A stretch of 64,000 nucleotides of DNA from Terana coerulea (GCA_024811115.1 JAKOGH010000643.1:1-64000), one strand, 5' to 3'. Counted from the stretch's first letter, positions 24,840 through 38,100 are shown. The notes: generated by a model from the letters alone, not told the origin. Numbers and translations: made by a program.

Positions 24840-27800
24840 ATGGCGAAGGGCAAGTCGTCATCATCCTCGCGGGCACCCCGTGCGACTGGGAGCGTCTCTT
24901 CAAATGCTCCCGGCTCGCAGGCGCTCGTGCAAAGGAAAATCAACATGATTTTTGTGGAATTCCGTACAGAGGATGGTTCAAGCCAGAACAGGTCAAGCGA
25001 ATCAGAGCCAGAGATCAGCCGCGCTCAGCTTTCAAACAAGCGGGCTCGCGGAAGCAAAAAGCCGTGAGCAAGTGCATGGAATCTGTTAAGGATAGCCGCT
25101 GACTGTGCGTTCTGACTGTAGCGGAGGTGCCTGTGTACATTGCAAGTCTCTCAAGGCGGGCATCTATCCGTGCATCTACGGCATTTATTTCCGCTAGCCA
25201 TGGTCATCTAGGTCCGGTGCCAATTTAGCGCAGAGGAGTCTCGATGCCAGCGATGCATAGCAGGTCATCACAAATGTGAAGCACGATCACGCAAGCAGCG
25301 AAAAGCAGCGCCGTACGTTTTTCCTCTTAGTCATACTTTGATTGCAGTATCACTACCACTGTCTCATACTTTTGCTAATTTCAGGACCCACGACGACCTG
25401 CGAGATAGATCTCGTGAGCAAGACGAACAGATTCGGTCACTCTTGTCCTCGTTTGATCAACTGCAGTTGGACGCCAAAGTTCACAAATGGATCGAGGAAG
25501 CTAAACGTTTGAAGACGATCCAGAAGATGCAGAAAATACGTATGTATGCTCCGACCCGTTGCCGAAGACTGTGCTCTGAACTGATATCTTACCGCAATCC
25601 ATCCTGCCAATTTAGAGCCGGCGCGCCAATATCATCACACATTCGTCAGCCTGCTTGACATGAATATTCCACGTAGGTGTTTGTAAGTGCGTGACGTGCT
25701 TCGCTTGTTCATCGCCGTAGCTCGTGGACTGGACCACTTGGAAACTCCTATAATCGTTCGGACAGGGATTGTGGGACCGGGAGAAGTCGTCGATTTATTC
25801 AATCTGTGCGTTCGACCTTTTATTCGAGAGGAGTTGGTAATCTGACATTCGCATTCAGCTACTTCGAACGGATACACGTACGTTTCATGTGATATAAGTT
25901 GAATCACCGGGACCTGACATGTGTCCAGCCATTTTTCTCCATACTAGACGAGCAGATCCATCGTCCCCAGCACCTCATGCGAAGTAGCCATTTATTATTC
26001 ACCGTCAGTGAGCCATATAAATTCCTATGTTATATAAATGGCGACCAACACGTCAGTGGAGTATGCGCGTGCGCTGCGCGACATTACAATAGATACGGTC
26101 TGTGGGCACTTCTCATGGACATCGCTCGCGATGCGGCCGCCCAGGCTATGGTCGGAGGTTCACCAACCGTAGAGACAGTCCAGTCTCTCCTAATCCTTGG
26201 GGTGTATCCCGTGCCCCAGCGCAAGCTGCTGGAAGACAAAAGCTGGATCTTTATAGGTGCAGCAATCAAGTCGGACATTCCTATCGCTGACTGCTGTCAC
26301 TGATCACTGATTAATTTTGTATACTAGGATGGGACAAGAACTCGGTCTGGATATGCCCTCAAAATGTACGGATGCTCGTGAGAAAGTCAACCAAACCAGG
26401 ACATGGATAACTGCCTTTTCTGTCGAAGGATCGTACTCCATCCAGTTCGGGAAGATGCCCTTGGTCAAACTGGACGATTACCTCGTCCGAAAGAACATCA
26501 GGACATGGTACTCCTCGCCGAATAACGGACCGTACGACATGACGCTATGCGGGTACGCCGAGCTACTCCTTGAAACGGCGGTATGCCGCCGTGGTCTTGG
26601 CTCTGAGGACACAATTGCTCAGAGATTCAACGAGGTGTGTCATCATCAGCTCCAACCCGTAGCCGTTAACTCACTCTTATCGAGCAGGGCTTTGACTTCG
26701 TCGCGCATACAATAAACTCTGACAAAGTGCTGGTCAAGTTGTCGGAATACTGGGTAGAGCGTATCGATGCAGACCCCAATACCATACTATGTGAGCTGCT
26801 GCTGGACTCTCATTTACCTTCGCACGTTCCAAGGGTGGTCTCTAGGTCCTCTTCTTCGCTACCGTGCACAAAATTTTCGCCTGTAGGTTCATTCGTGGAT
26901 AATTCCCTCGCATCCGACTGATAGCGGGAATCAGGCTCACCGCATCCTTGCGGTTGGTGACCCTGTCTATCGGGTTCGAATTTGCGCTCAGGAGAGGACT
27001 GTCAAGGGATGAATATATCTTGCAAGAGGTGAGTTTGTCGCGCCAAGGTCATAGTTCGATCTCAATATTGAGATGTTCAGTCTATCAATGTCGCACAAAC
27101 AGTGATACAGACGGTGAACCAGTATCTGTATCCATCAGGCTTTTTACGCTTGGCCGTTGAGGTCTGTAGAATCCTTCTTATGCGTGTTCACATGAACTTA
27201 CGAAATAGCAGGCCCATTTCTTGTACATGTCATTCTCCGCCGCGTTCCTGCTCAACGTAAGCTCGCTCTACGTTATGAAACTTGCACCCTTCGTTTGACC
27301 GGCAGCCGAACAGTTGCTTCGCCCGAAACTTCGGCCGCTTCTTACAAACGCGCAATGCGCTAGCATCTTGACGCTGGTTAAGAGGCTTATTGAGATTCTC
27401 GGGTCGGACGACGTCATTCTGGACGGCCGCCACGCGCCTGCGTTATTCTGCAAGTTTCTCAGCACCCTTTTAGCCAAGTACGACACCCCGGCGCTGGAAC
27501 AAGATCCCGAATCCTTTGGCGAGTTGCCCGCCCCTCGGGATCAAGAGGACGGAGAGCCGGCGCTGTCTGTCATGTATTCCTGGCCGGAGATGCCTTCGGA
27601 ACCCTGGATGCCTACGCCAGAAAGTCCACACCATGTAGATGCTCATTCGTCCAGTCATTTCGCCAACGAGCCGTACGGCGAGGATCGGATGGACTTCAGC
27701 CTTCAGCACTTCATACAGAGCGCCGCAATGCCGACTGGTACCAGTACGACCGACGCAGTCCCTGACATGTCACCACCGGCGATGCTCTTCGATGCCGGAT

Positions 27801-27898
27801 ATGCGCGCTCCTTGGAGCCTGTCCCACAGTGGCAGGATCTCTTTGGCTATACATCCGATGCATTGGATAGCGACCTCTGGCGGGGCCACCTGGGTTGA
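24840..27898 (+). CDS. Zn(2)-Cys(6) fungal transcription factor
   Basis: DNA-binding transcription regulator. After a Ser-rich, basic N-tail, splicing yields the binuclear zinc cluster: CVHCKSLKVRC followed by RCQRCIAGHHKC, with all six Cys, then a basic run (EARSRKQRK). The second intron (25156-25211, 56 nt) separates CKSLK from VRC. It would have a GC donor (AAG|GCGGGC) and a CTAG acceptor; without splicing the frame stops. A coiled-coil linker (EQDEQIRSLLSSFDQL) follows, then a fungal-specific middle homology region: FERIHPFFSILDEQIHRP, GGSPTVETVQSLLILGVYP, SWIFIGAAIKMGQELGLDMP and VEGSYSIQFGKMPLVKLDDY. The acidic C-terminus ends DSDLWRGHLG. Target genes are unknown. The exons appear otherwise intact. 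Confidence 0.88.
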
Positions 27899-28174
27899 TA
27901 ACAATCTGCTTGCAAAGATCGTTGCTCTCAGTGGGATTGTCTTTCGTCTATACTGTCCTATACATCCCATATATTTCTCGTTGCACATGTGCTGCAGCTT
28001 GTGGGTCTCAGAGTTGACCGAGGGATGTCATCACGTCCACCAACCCACCGCAGCACTGCGGGGAGGTTCAATACAAGCGGCGAGCAATTCTAACTAAGCC
28101 GGTTCGGCGCGCCATTCTTGACAGGTGTTATTCGGGCGAATATTTCCTAGCTGAACCTGAAAACAGCTCGTGTT
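27899..28174. other. Short spacer
   Basis: Spacer between the transcription factor stop and the lectin relic. Nothing recognised. Confidence 0.4.
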
Positions 28175-28734
28175 TCAGAACTGGTACAACCAAATACGGA
28201 CATTATAGCGTACTTGGGTGGCAGTACCCCAAGACCCCTGGCTTCGCCAACTCGACCGCAAATTTACCGCCCGGCCAAAGAATTCCTGTTCATCAAAGAT
28301 CCGTAAGCGGAACATTGGTATTGCAAAATCGATGCACGTACCGTATCGTAAGATCCTTTTCCTCCCGTACAGCCTCAATCTTCCAAGACACTGGGTAGTA
28401 GCTCGCGATGAGCGGAGCTCCATTACTAAGGCGGTCTTCAAACGTGATATATTTGCCGTTCAGTACGTTGCATATTAGATATCCGTCCCCAAATGGTTCG
28501 AATCTGAACTGATTATTGCATCAATATCAGCTCGCGAAGGTTGGGTCAAGAGCCCGGACGAGACCATACCAACTGGTTGCTGTCATACGTCGCCCACCCG
28601 CTCGCAATAAGTGACTTGTTGTTGGCTTGAGAAACTTTAAGAGCGGTCTCGCTTTTGACGTTTACAAGATAATAAACCCTAGGGGTCCATCGTCGCCGTG
28701 GGACTTTTGGCTCTGTCGGTGTCGGCATGGGCAT
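28175..28734 (-). pseudogene. Ricin-B-fold (beta-trefoil) lectin-like gene, probably degraded at its 3' end
   Basis: The first exon (from 28734) encodes VYYLVNVKSETALKVSQANN. Across an intron (donor after SNQL, acceptor near 28500) it continues with GDGYLICNVLNGKYITFED, LSNGAPLIASYYPVSWKIEA and REEKDLTIR. These are the repeating hydrophobic and Gly patterns of small fungal ricin-B-fold lectins, which bind sugars. After that the next beta-trefoil repeat (ILWPGGKFAVELAKPG) can be read only in a frame that does not join cleanly to the preceding exon. The expected Q-x-W end is not found in frame. Either an indel or true decay explains this. The product would have been a short cytosolic lectin without a signal peptide. 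Confidence 0.5.
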
Positions 28735-29369
28735 GGTAGGACGGCACAGAGTGCAGAGGAGCGGTGAGGCATCCGATCCAAAGCTTGCTTATTTGTAGGA
28801 TAATAAGTTCATCATCTCAGACACGCGGGAAATGTACTGCAACGTCATTCACCGAACTCCGCGCATTAGCTACCTTCCCTAGCTTTCCCGTGACCACTCT
28901 TTCGCCCGTCTGGAAGGAGCTTTGTACAAAGCGGATACATTATCGATTCTTGTCCTTATGCTATGCACCATGCGGCAACCGATATCCATTAGCACCCTTG
29001 CAATATAGCAAACCACGAGTTTGAACTAGCCACCATAATCGTGACAAGCCACCTGGTTGATGTCTGCATGAGCATGGAAGACGATTCAAGTTGAAGACTT
29101 ACTTACCAGTTGAGCAAGGCTTCAATTTCAGAAGGGTTTCATGAGTCGACTGCGAACACCCGTGATACTAACAGTACTTAGTAGCTATAGAGGTCGGGGT
29201 CCCCGTCTCGCGCAAGTTCAGAGATGTATCCCACACGTGGGAGCCACAAAGTGAGGTTGTCCTAATTGGGCAAAGGCACATGTTTGAGGCAGTCTAGTAC
29301 AAGTCTAGTATACAACTTTAGTCCGTCTGTACACCTACACAACAAGATACTGTGTTATGTTCCACGGCT
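28735..29369. other. Intergenic, no recognisable gene
   Basis: No supported exon, RNA gene or repeat was seen on either strand. Confidence 0.4.
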
Positions 29370-31118
29370 TTACCACTGGCCAGCCAGTCGGCCCACAGCC
29401 CAGACAGCGCCGCTGCCGCTCACCGGCAGCAACAGCGTCCACACGCCAACGTCCCATAAAATACGGCGGGCGAAGCGGCGGCGCTGTAGTGTGCGCTCCT
29501 TCCGTTGCAGGAGTGGGTCTTCGTACGATTCGCTGCGATTTAGCACAGGGTGGCTCGGCGTCGCAGGCGTCCCTGGTGCAGGAGGCATGACGATCGCGAG
29601 CGGACGGCGGAAGTTGTGGATGACGATGTGCGTAAAGGCTAAGGCGGAGTTACTAAACACTGGCGCTGAGATTGAGGATGCGAGAACATACCAGGAATCG
29701 TGAATGTGCCCAAGAACGCCATGACGAGTAGCACGTCGCAGAGCACGCGGGATGCGCCACCGGAGAGGAACGATAGGCAAAATGCGCCGAGGAAGGTAAT
29801 CAACTTCGACACGGGCAGGTTTGTGTTTCGTCGAATCGCCAGAGGAACTGGCAACTTCGGAATGGTGACCACGATGGAGGGAACGCCGCATGCCAAGGTG
29901 GCTGCGGCGAGCACAGCCTCCGCGGACCTGAGCATCTTGGGAGGTTCTTGCGTCTGCTGCGGATAAAACTGCCGGGTTGGGACAGAGATAAACACCATGA
30001 AGAGCCAACACAACTTACTGAGTGTGAGTCCGAGCTGAAGATCGTGGGCGGGAGGATGAGGGCCGTGGCAATGACTACAGACAATATCGACAATATCCTG
30101 AACGACCGGGAGCGCTTCAACTTAGGTTGACCCGGGTGATATGTCCCTTTCAAAGCGGCGTAGAGCGGGAGAGCGGACGACGTCGCATATGTGAACGCAA
30201 TGATACCTATCGGAGCCTGTCAGCACCTGTATACAAAGATAGGCGATGCTGGGCGTACTCAGTCCCTGCCAGAGGGCCGGTCTCTGCGACTCATGAACCA
30301 CAGCGAACATGCCCTTAGCATGGGCATACGCCGTGCAGGCGAACCACGCCACATATGTTGCTACAGACAGCCATGTCGAATAGATTACAGCGGTTGAGCC
30401 GAGGGATGAGGCGAAGCAAGATGGTAATACAAGGAGGCCCAGCACGCCTGTCACGATGATTCGCGGTGGCACGACCAGGGTCTTGGGCAAGAACTGGACA
30501 AGGACATCCGCAGATGCTGCAAAGGCCTCCAAGTCAATGCTGAGAACATGTTAATTGCAGCAGACATGACGCACATTTGAAATATACTGCCACGAGCAGC
30601 ACACGCAGCAATGCGGTAGAAGACCGGACGAGCATCCGGATCGCATACCGCCTTCTCTCCTTGCCTCTTCCTCTCGCAAACGTCTCCAGCAACACCTCCT
30701 CCATGTCCGCCCGGCGCACGTATCTGGCGAGCATGTACCAGATCTGGCGGCAGAAAGCGCAGAGGGCGGCAAAGAACAATAGGCCGGGCAATGCGAACTT
30801 GAGGGGTAACTGAGCGATGTCCTCGACGGAGAGCAGGGCTCCAAGCTTCAAAAGCGGAGACAGCAGGTACAGGAAGACGGTCATTGAGGAGAGCTGAGGG
30901 CCCGAAGGACTCCGAGGTTGGTCGAAAAAGTCCTCGTCGTCCCTGTCTTCATCGTCGCTGGAGAATTCGAACGATCTAGAGTTCGCAAGCTCGTCGTCGT
31001 CGTCGTGCTCATTCACAAGAATGAGAGGTGAAGACGACTCAAAGTCATGCGATGGAGAGTGCCGACCGTCGGAAAACGAGTCGGAAGACCGAGGGCTTGC
31101 AGGGATGGCGGAAGACAT
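29370..31118 (-). CDS. Polytopic membrane protein, AAAP-like amino acid transporter
   Basis: Predicted integral membrane protein. The N-tail is long, Ser/Asp/Glu-rich and cytosolic-looking (MSSAIPASPRSSDSFSDGRH). It is followed by hydrophobic segments, for example FALPGLLFFAALCAFCRQIW, IIVTGVLGLLVLPSCFASSL, IIAFTYATSSALPLYAALKG, LSVVIATALILPPTIF, AVLAAATLACGVPSIVVTIP and VLLVMAFLGTFTIP. The IIAFTYATSSALPLYAALKG segment resembles the core of amino acid/auxin permease-type transporters (F.....P.Y..LK). A C-terminal pair of hydrophobic stretches ends AVGRLAGQW. Several introns are present. One junction (near 30250) does not splice cleanly in frame, so a sequencing indel or unusual site is possible. 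Substrate and membrane (vacuole or plasma membrane) cannot be told. Confidence 0.6.
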
Positions 31119-31620
31119 GGGGGGGCAGACAAAAGAGGGTGGCGGACAGTTGTGGTAGTTTTAACGAGAGACTCCGGTGAGCTCTGGGTCAATTGAGAGT
31201 TGTGGGAGACCGCCTGCGGAAAGGAGGAAGCAAGTCACAGACCATTCCAAGTCCGTGGATCGAACTAAAGGACAGGAACAGCCCTAGACTTACCGCAGTC
31301 CATTCGGGCGCTCAATATTAACAATACGGGCCGAGGGTGGCAGGTTCGGACTGAACAATGGACAACATCTGAAGAGTGCTCAGTGCAAACACACAGACAG
31401 CTGACATAGATATCCCGCGTCGATAATGTATATACGGTAATAGCGTTGGTATTTGGTGGGTGTACGTGCAGAGATTTCTAACCCATCAGAATGGGCGTCT
31501 ACACAGAGCGCTCAGTGCAGGTGATCGAATCGTCTTGCTTGAAATTGTGGTGCTTTGATGCACACCAAACCTCTCGCATTTCTTCAAACGTTGCTCAGAA
31601 CGCTCGCTTTGCTGCGAACA
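31119..31620. other. Divergent spacer, no gene recognised
   Basis: Spacer between the transporter start and the channel relic. It presumably contains the transporter promoter. Confidence 0.35.
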
Positions 31621-32867
31621 TCATGGTACAGCCGGTGAATGGACTAGGCACTGACTCAGACCCAGCAATGGTGACATCTGTGAAGCCAGGCGAACCAAGT
31701 CCAGACACCCTCTTGCCACAAGTACGCTCATTTTGCGTGAAGATATCCTTTCATGTACTGAAGATTCACGCAAACTTAGGACTTGTCCGCCGTATCCACG
31801 CTCTGACATACAGCTTGCTGCCGCTCGACTGGCCCGTTGGTGCCATCGTTAACCCTACGAGTAGATTCATCGCAGTTATGCAAGCACTCTTACAGTAAGC
31901 GTGGACGAGCTGCATTACATCTATGTAACGCTAACGCGATATAGAGCCCCGAACCATGATCGATAGGAAGGGATGGTTCTGCTAATTTCAACCCTCAGCT
32001 TTGAAGCACACGAAGCACAAAAATCGCACGTAGGTGGGCTCCGGGACTATTGCTCTGCTACATGTGGAATGTCGCTACAGTTTTGATTATCCAAAACATT
32101 CTTATTTCGCTATTTGCGTCAGCATATGACGTTGTGAGTGGCGTGCATACTCCGTGGCAAGCCTAATCTGACAGATGTACAGGCCATAGGAGACGTAGCA
32201 GCAGAGGATCTTACTTACTTTGCTGGAAAACCCGTCGTGATGGTCCGGGCACCCAACAAGTACACGTAATCTGCGCCGTTCAATCTTGCTGAGACTCGGT
32301 AAATCGCATCATTGGCGTGTGTGTCCGTTTCTCTAGGAGCATTGTAGTGCTGACGGTAGTGTGGTAACTATCTCGTTTCAAAGGACACGTACGAGAAGGT
32401 GCGCTAACTTGTCCAAAGACTGCCGACACTCTAACCAAAGTGATTTTCACATTTAACTAGATCAATCACTATGTTATGTGGACCAGGTTTTCCGTACCGC
32501 TGGCCATCATCGCCGTATACGAGACCAAACGTGCGCCCATAAAGCGCTAGTGGGCGAAAAGCTGGGCGGCGCACCCAGAAGAAGGCTTTTACGACGCCCC
32601 TGAAAGTCGAGATCCCAAAGTGGACAGCGCCGACGCAGCGAAAGAATTGCACATCAGCGTCGTACTTTCCCACGAGCTGTTACAGGTATTCCCGGACTAT
32701 GACACCGCGCGTAGGCTTCGAAGACCGTGTTCCTCTGCGGGATCCACCGGCTCCGGGAGTAGCTTCAAGAAACCCAGCGGCGCATGGAAGCTCGCGGCAA
32801 AGAGGCGCAAACGCGGGCGGACGCGAAGATGGAAGAGCCGAAGGGGTTGCTTTTGGAACACAGTTGA
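31621..32867 (+). pseudogene. Decayed TRP/Yvc1-type cation channel with a large internal deletion
   Basis: Several spliced segments match the layout of fungal vacuolar TRP-like channels. The N-terminal part reads GLVRRIHALTYSLLPLDWP, then NPTSRF. It jumps directly to the pore-end phrase QALLQSPN, so about 400-500 residues including most transmembrane helices are missing. The last helix region (GLLLCYMWNVATVLIIQNIL, LISLFASAYDV) and the post-helix segment (AAEDLTYFAGKPVVMVRAPN, then APFNLAE after an in-frame TAA) follow. Next come SKDTYEKINHYVMWTRFSVP, IIAVYETKRAP, WAKSWAAHPEEGFYDAPESR and a short coiled-coil tail. In-frame stops occur after SPNHDR and after NKYT. This is a true relic, not one repaired by a single indel. 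Family assignment is from recall of the domain order and needs a search. Confidence 0.65.
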
Positions 32868-35187
32868 GGCCAACATTTCCAGGACAATTTCGCGATGATG
32901 TGCTCAAGATCCGCTTGCTCTCAAGCACTATTGAATGCGGCTTGATATTTTATTAGGCCCAAATAGCACTTGTCCTACCAGCGAAGTCCGGGGATGTACT
33001 TGGTGGATGGGACTGACTGACGACGTCGAGGATAATTAGGAGGTAGAGGTACCTGATGCTATAGGTGAGTTTACTGAGATCTGCGGACAGTACGTTCCGG
33101 GATAAACTCACGTGGAGGGTGAAACAGGTGGCGAAGATATCTCCCACGAAACTTCAAATTGCATTATTGCAAATCCGCGGTTGCGTGTTCACTGCACATT
33201 CACGTCTAAGCAACAATGACATGGGATATGTAGTGGTGTGTCCGTAGACTCAATAATGTGTTTTACTGATCTCCAAGGTACCGTGTTGAGCCACTCATGA
33301 AAGTTACAATACCCTCTCGATACTTCTTCCGGCTCTATGGACGAATTTGTGCAGTGCAAGCAGTGCTTCTCGCCGGGCATACGAGCCACGAGACAAGGTA
33401 TTTGAATTCAGCTTCCTCGTTTGACATGCGCAGGATGCACACACTAGGCCAATGCTTTGTCCGATATTCTCTCAGAATCTTCACGATGTGCATAAACCTG
33501 CAGGAACGTAAACGCCTCAAAAACCTTCATACAAGAAGCCAGCGGGGCACGACTGCGTTCACGCACTCGCAGGGAAGCAATCGCGGCGGGATCTATGTCA
33601 TAGTGAGGCCAGCCTAGATTGACGAGTGCACGGGTTGGCTGACGATCTTTTTGCAGGGTAAAAACAGGTGCTCGAGGACGAGCACGAGGTCCATGTCGCG
33701 GTAGTGGGCACCGTATGGTTCCATATGAGTGCACCGATCATCGAGCAACGTAAGGAACCGCAGCGCGCGCATGTGGACCGCGAGTGACGGAACCTGGGCG
33801 CGTTTCACGCTGTCGCCCATATGTCCGTGCATGCGCGGACGCTGTGAGGTAAGTTCGCGATGTTTTATCTGCCAGATGTTCTTTCACCTCGCCGTGCAGA
33901 CATCCGTGCGCAAGCCATCGCGATGGTGGTCGACCGATTTGTCTTGAGCGCAGCCTAGCGTCAAGCTAGCGGCGATGTGCAAGCGCACTCTGCGAGACAT
34001 GCCGTGGGCGGCGATGGGTCAACGATTGTGCAGAGCGGCCTGGTTGGCTGGCTGAGCCCATCACCCTGACAATTTGCCAAGAGAAGTGAGATTTAGGGTG
34101 CCTAATGGGTCTCGGTCGTCGTCGGTCGTCGTGGCGTTTGAGGGAGATTCGATTGATCGGACTGTGTATTCGCGGAGAGAAATCATTGACCATCGCCGTG
34201 GGCGGTGACTGCTGGTGACTGTCCACAGGACCGATATACGATTGTCATGACGGACAGACGCGATACTCAACTGGCAGACAGTTGTCGCACGCTGTGAGCG
34301 GAGTGGTGAAGAAATGAAAAGAGAAGACTTAGACAACCTCCAGAGGATTTATCTGATAACCCCGGATTTCATTCGGATAAGAGGGTTACGTAGAATCCGG
34401 TGCCCGCGGTTCGCGCGCGTCTATTGCCATACCACCTCTTTGGATACGGGTGGTCTCCTCTGCAACAACCCATCACCGAACTTGTCCCCAGGTCCCACCA
34501 CGGATTATTCGTAATATCCCCAGGGTGTGTCTGGATGACATCTACCACCGCAAATGGCCACCCAATCTTCTTCTTTCTCCCACTCGCGACCCTGCTGGAC
34601 GCCCGAACTTAAGGCACCCTTCCCTCATTCTTCCCTCGGCGGGCCCGACAAGTCTGGTTTCTACCCCTTCGACCTCGATACCACGCCCGACGGGCTGAAG
34701 GTTGACTTTTTGTATGGGCATTCAGCGGTCAGGGGGAGGATTATTGTGGCGTGACATTACTTCCTGGAGAGACGGCCAAAGCGGCAGGGCATTCTGATGT
34801 GAGTGTTATCCCTGTTCTATGCGTTCTGCCGCAGTCTCTTCTCACCTACCCTAGGCATGCAGCCAGTGCTCGTGCTGAGGGTAGAGGAGAAGGCTGTACA
34901 AGATTTGCGCTGGGAGATACCTTATTTCGCGGCTCGCTCTAACTACGCGAAGCTCCTGCGTTGTATGGTCTTTCGAGAACGGTTCACTGCCTTGCTGCGT
35001 TCTTCGCCGGTCTTTCATTTGGGTGTCTGATATTACGTCCATTATTTAGAATCACCCTACTTCTCGCCTTCGTGACCTCTCGCGGTCTCCGCCAACCACT
35101 CTTTCATACGAGCCCTCCAGAGTCCCGCCACCACACCTCTACACCTCTTCACAGCCCACTTCCCTTGGCCAGAGTGACATATCCACC
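32868..35187. other. No confidently recognised gene; possible eroded exons
   Basis: Several frames of 60-100 codons occur. Examples are a minus-strand frame at 33614-33832 and a plus-strand frame from 34554 (MATQSSSFSHSRPCWTPELK), which has protein-like composition. None shows a known domain and no convincing intron joins them. The 34554 frame could be a small gene or a first exon, but this is weak. Confidence 0.3.
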
Positions 35188-38100
35188 ATGCCCAAGAAAC
35201 GTCGCTCTTTGCAGTCCATTTTAATCCCTCCATTCTTTCACCCAGGTATAGTGGCAGAGGTCGGCACGGCACCACCATCTCCGACAGCAAGCCTGAGGTC
35301 GCGTTCACACTCAGCCGCAGCCTCAGTCCCTAGCTTTGTGCTACCACCTGCCATCCCAATACCTTGTGCGCCATCCTCCTCCACCGCCACGGGAAACTCG
35401 CCTCCCTCTGATCTCTTGGACGATGATCCTTTTGCCTCCCTGTCTCCCGCCCCGTCCGCTCTTGTATACAACGAGTTCCCGAGCCCATCACATCCGTCAA
35501 CCTCGGACACTAAGCTTGACGTCGTATCTTCGCCGTCAAAGCAAGGTGTTCCGCGCTCTCCCCCTCAGTTACGGCTCGGTCGACGCGTCAAACGCGCCAA
35601 ACGCGTCGTCGAAGGACGAGTACCAGCTACCTCCATGGGCGCGTCCTCCGACCACTCCGCCTTCGTCGCCTTTGCTCAAAAGCAAGACGTTCCCGGCGGA
35701 CCGGCGGCCCAAGTCTGGTCATGGCAAGGCACGCCCTGCCTATATGCGCCCTGCCATACTTGCGCGACCTTCGTTACCTTCGTTATATACACTGGCTCAG
35801 ATGAACATGACAGTACCGAAGGTGAGTTTCTTTGACTTTATGACATGCATCACCGCTGAACGCGCCACATAGGTGAAGCGCGGTCATGTCGGGGCGCAGT
35901 TACCGGCAGAGCCCTGGACTATGTTGGATATGCCAGGGGTAGATGAGGTCACCGAAGCCTCCACCCAGCCAATTTCACCCAAACCGAGTCACCCAAGACG
36001 CCCATCTTATTTGAGTACCATCAGAGACTCTCGCGTCTTGTCCGATGATCTGACATTCTCGAGCTGGGCATTTGAACTGCAAAGTGCAGATAGTACTGAG
36101 CTGGACAGATCTGTACCTGATCGATCTGCTACACCTCGTGCAAGTGAGTTTAACACTGCACAGGAAGGCTCAAGCCCTGTAAATCAAACACACTCGGACG
36201 CATACCCTTCTTTCCATATACCTGTCGATACCTTGGATACCACTTTCTCACACATCGACGATACCTGTAGCTCGCCTGAACCTTCCTTTCCTCCTACTCC
36301 GCAGCTTGGTGCAAGCACGCATCCCTTCTTCCATTCACCGGGGTACTCCCGCCAGTCTACCGCTTCCATTTACGAGGATCTCGCCGCCACGCTCGAGTAC
36401 GACTATTCCCATGCGCTCTCGGACCTGCACCCGACCGCACCGCGGAGCCCCTGTCGCATACGCAAATTCGATGCCTGCAGAGGGTGACGGTTGCGACTTT
36501 GAGCCGGGCACGTCGGCCCAGACCATCCGCGGCTTCCCGCGTGCGTCGTCCATATCACATTTCCAGTCTTCATCAAGCGAAGGCAATGTCGACTCGCACT
36601 GGGATCTGCGCATGGACACCGCTCCACTCTCACCTAGTGCATTTAGTGCTGCCAGCGATGACCTCGCCCACAGCTCATCTTCGTCGAGCGATCTCGAGGA
36701 TGGCGCCGACTTCCTCAGCATGTGCAGCGATTCTAGTGATGAAGAGGACTTCAAGACTGCACCGCTATCGCGATCGACCTCCTTCCACGGCTCGCCGCCT
36801 CCGCCTGTACCTCGCCTATCTCCCGCGCACACGGACTTTGCCAGCGAGAGCTCTGGAGCAGACATCGTTGCACGGCTATCAAGGATAAGCTACCTCAGTC
36901 AGTCGGACGGGAGGTCAAGTCAGTACGCCTCCGCTCAGGAATTCGCCGACGCCGCGGACGGCTACCATCGTAGTGGTGCCAGCACGTACAGACGGGGAGA
37001 ATCAAGTCGAGATGGGGAGAGAGGAAGGTGGCAAGGAAGCAGCGGCGGAGGTAACAGCGGCGGCCGTGTGCCATCGGGCAGCTTTGGCGGGGGATCTGGC
37101 GGAGGACGGGACGATCGCGACGGTGATGATGACCGGTACAGACGTCCGCAGCCTGTAAACGCCGTACAAGCAGATGCGGATACCTCAGAGTCAGAGGACG
37201 AGGAGAGCTCTGACGAGGAGGATACGGCACACCGGACGACGGCCGCTCGGGCTCCGCGTGGGGCCAGCCCATCCAGCGGAGACGACGACGTACCGCTGGC
37301 GCAGCAAATCCCCACAGCGTTGAAGGCGCAGCGGACGATACGACGGCAGGTGCGGGACGAGGCTGTTGAGCGGCGGCGGGCACGTAGCCTTCGAAGGCCA
37401 GAGACCTCACAACAACAGGCACTTTCGCCTCCCGGACGACAGTCTCTCCCTACTGGCCCCGCACAGACTCGGAGCTCGCGCACACCATCCGTGTCGCAGG
37501 TACAACCGCCATTACCACCTATGCCTCAGCAAGAGCTCCCGAAGCCAGTTGGTAGACCTCGAACCAGAACTATGCCCAGCCAGTCGGCCGTCCCTTTTTC
37601 GGTGAATGAACTGACGAAGAAGCTGATGACCATCCAAACCGACGCGCCGCCTCTTCCTTCCCCTCCACCCGTCAAGGCCAGGGCCCCGTCGCAAGATCCT
37701 CCGGGAGCGGTGCCACTCTCGCCTAGGCAGGCTGCGATGCGCATGCAGGCGCTGCAGGACAGTCAAATGATACCTCCGAGGTCCCCACCGCCAGACGTCG
37801 CAGGGACCCAGCGCCTGCGCCCCATGCGGTCGTTCCATCGCCCGCGCCCTACAGGCCCCGAGCCTGACAACCCGCTGCCCCCATTCCCTCTGGCGCGCAG
37901 CTGGGTCGCAGCGCTACGGGCAGGCGCCACCCCGCAGATTCCCAGCCGCCGCCGTCCCTGCCCTACAGCGCTGCGCCGACGCGGGATGAGGTGCCCGCGG
38001 GTCTGGACCGCGCGCGCTCCACGCGGTCGCACTCCCGCAGGCCCAGCGTGGATCGTGCAGGCGCGCTCGACTATGAGGCGCGTCCGCCGCCCATGCCGCG

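Noticed and set aside
25141..25200. Zinc cluster lacking its third Cys
   Set aside because: Using the GC donor at 25156 brings VRC into frame and restores all six Cys.
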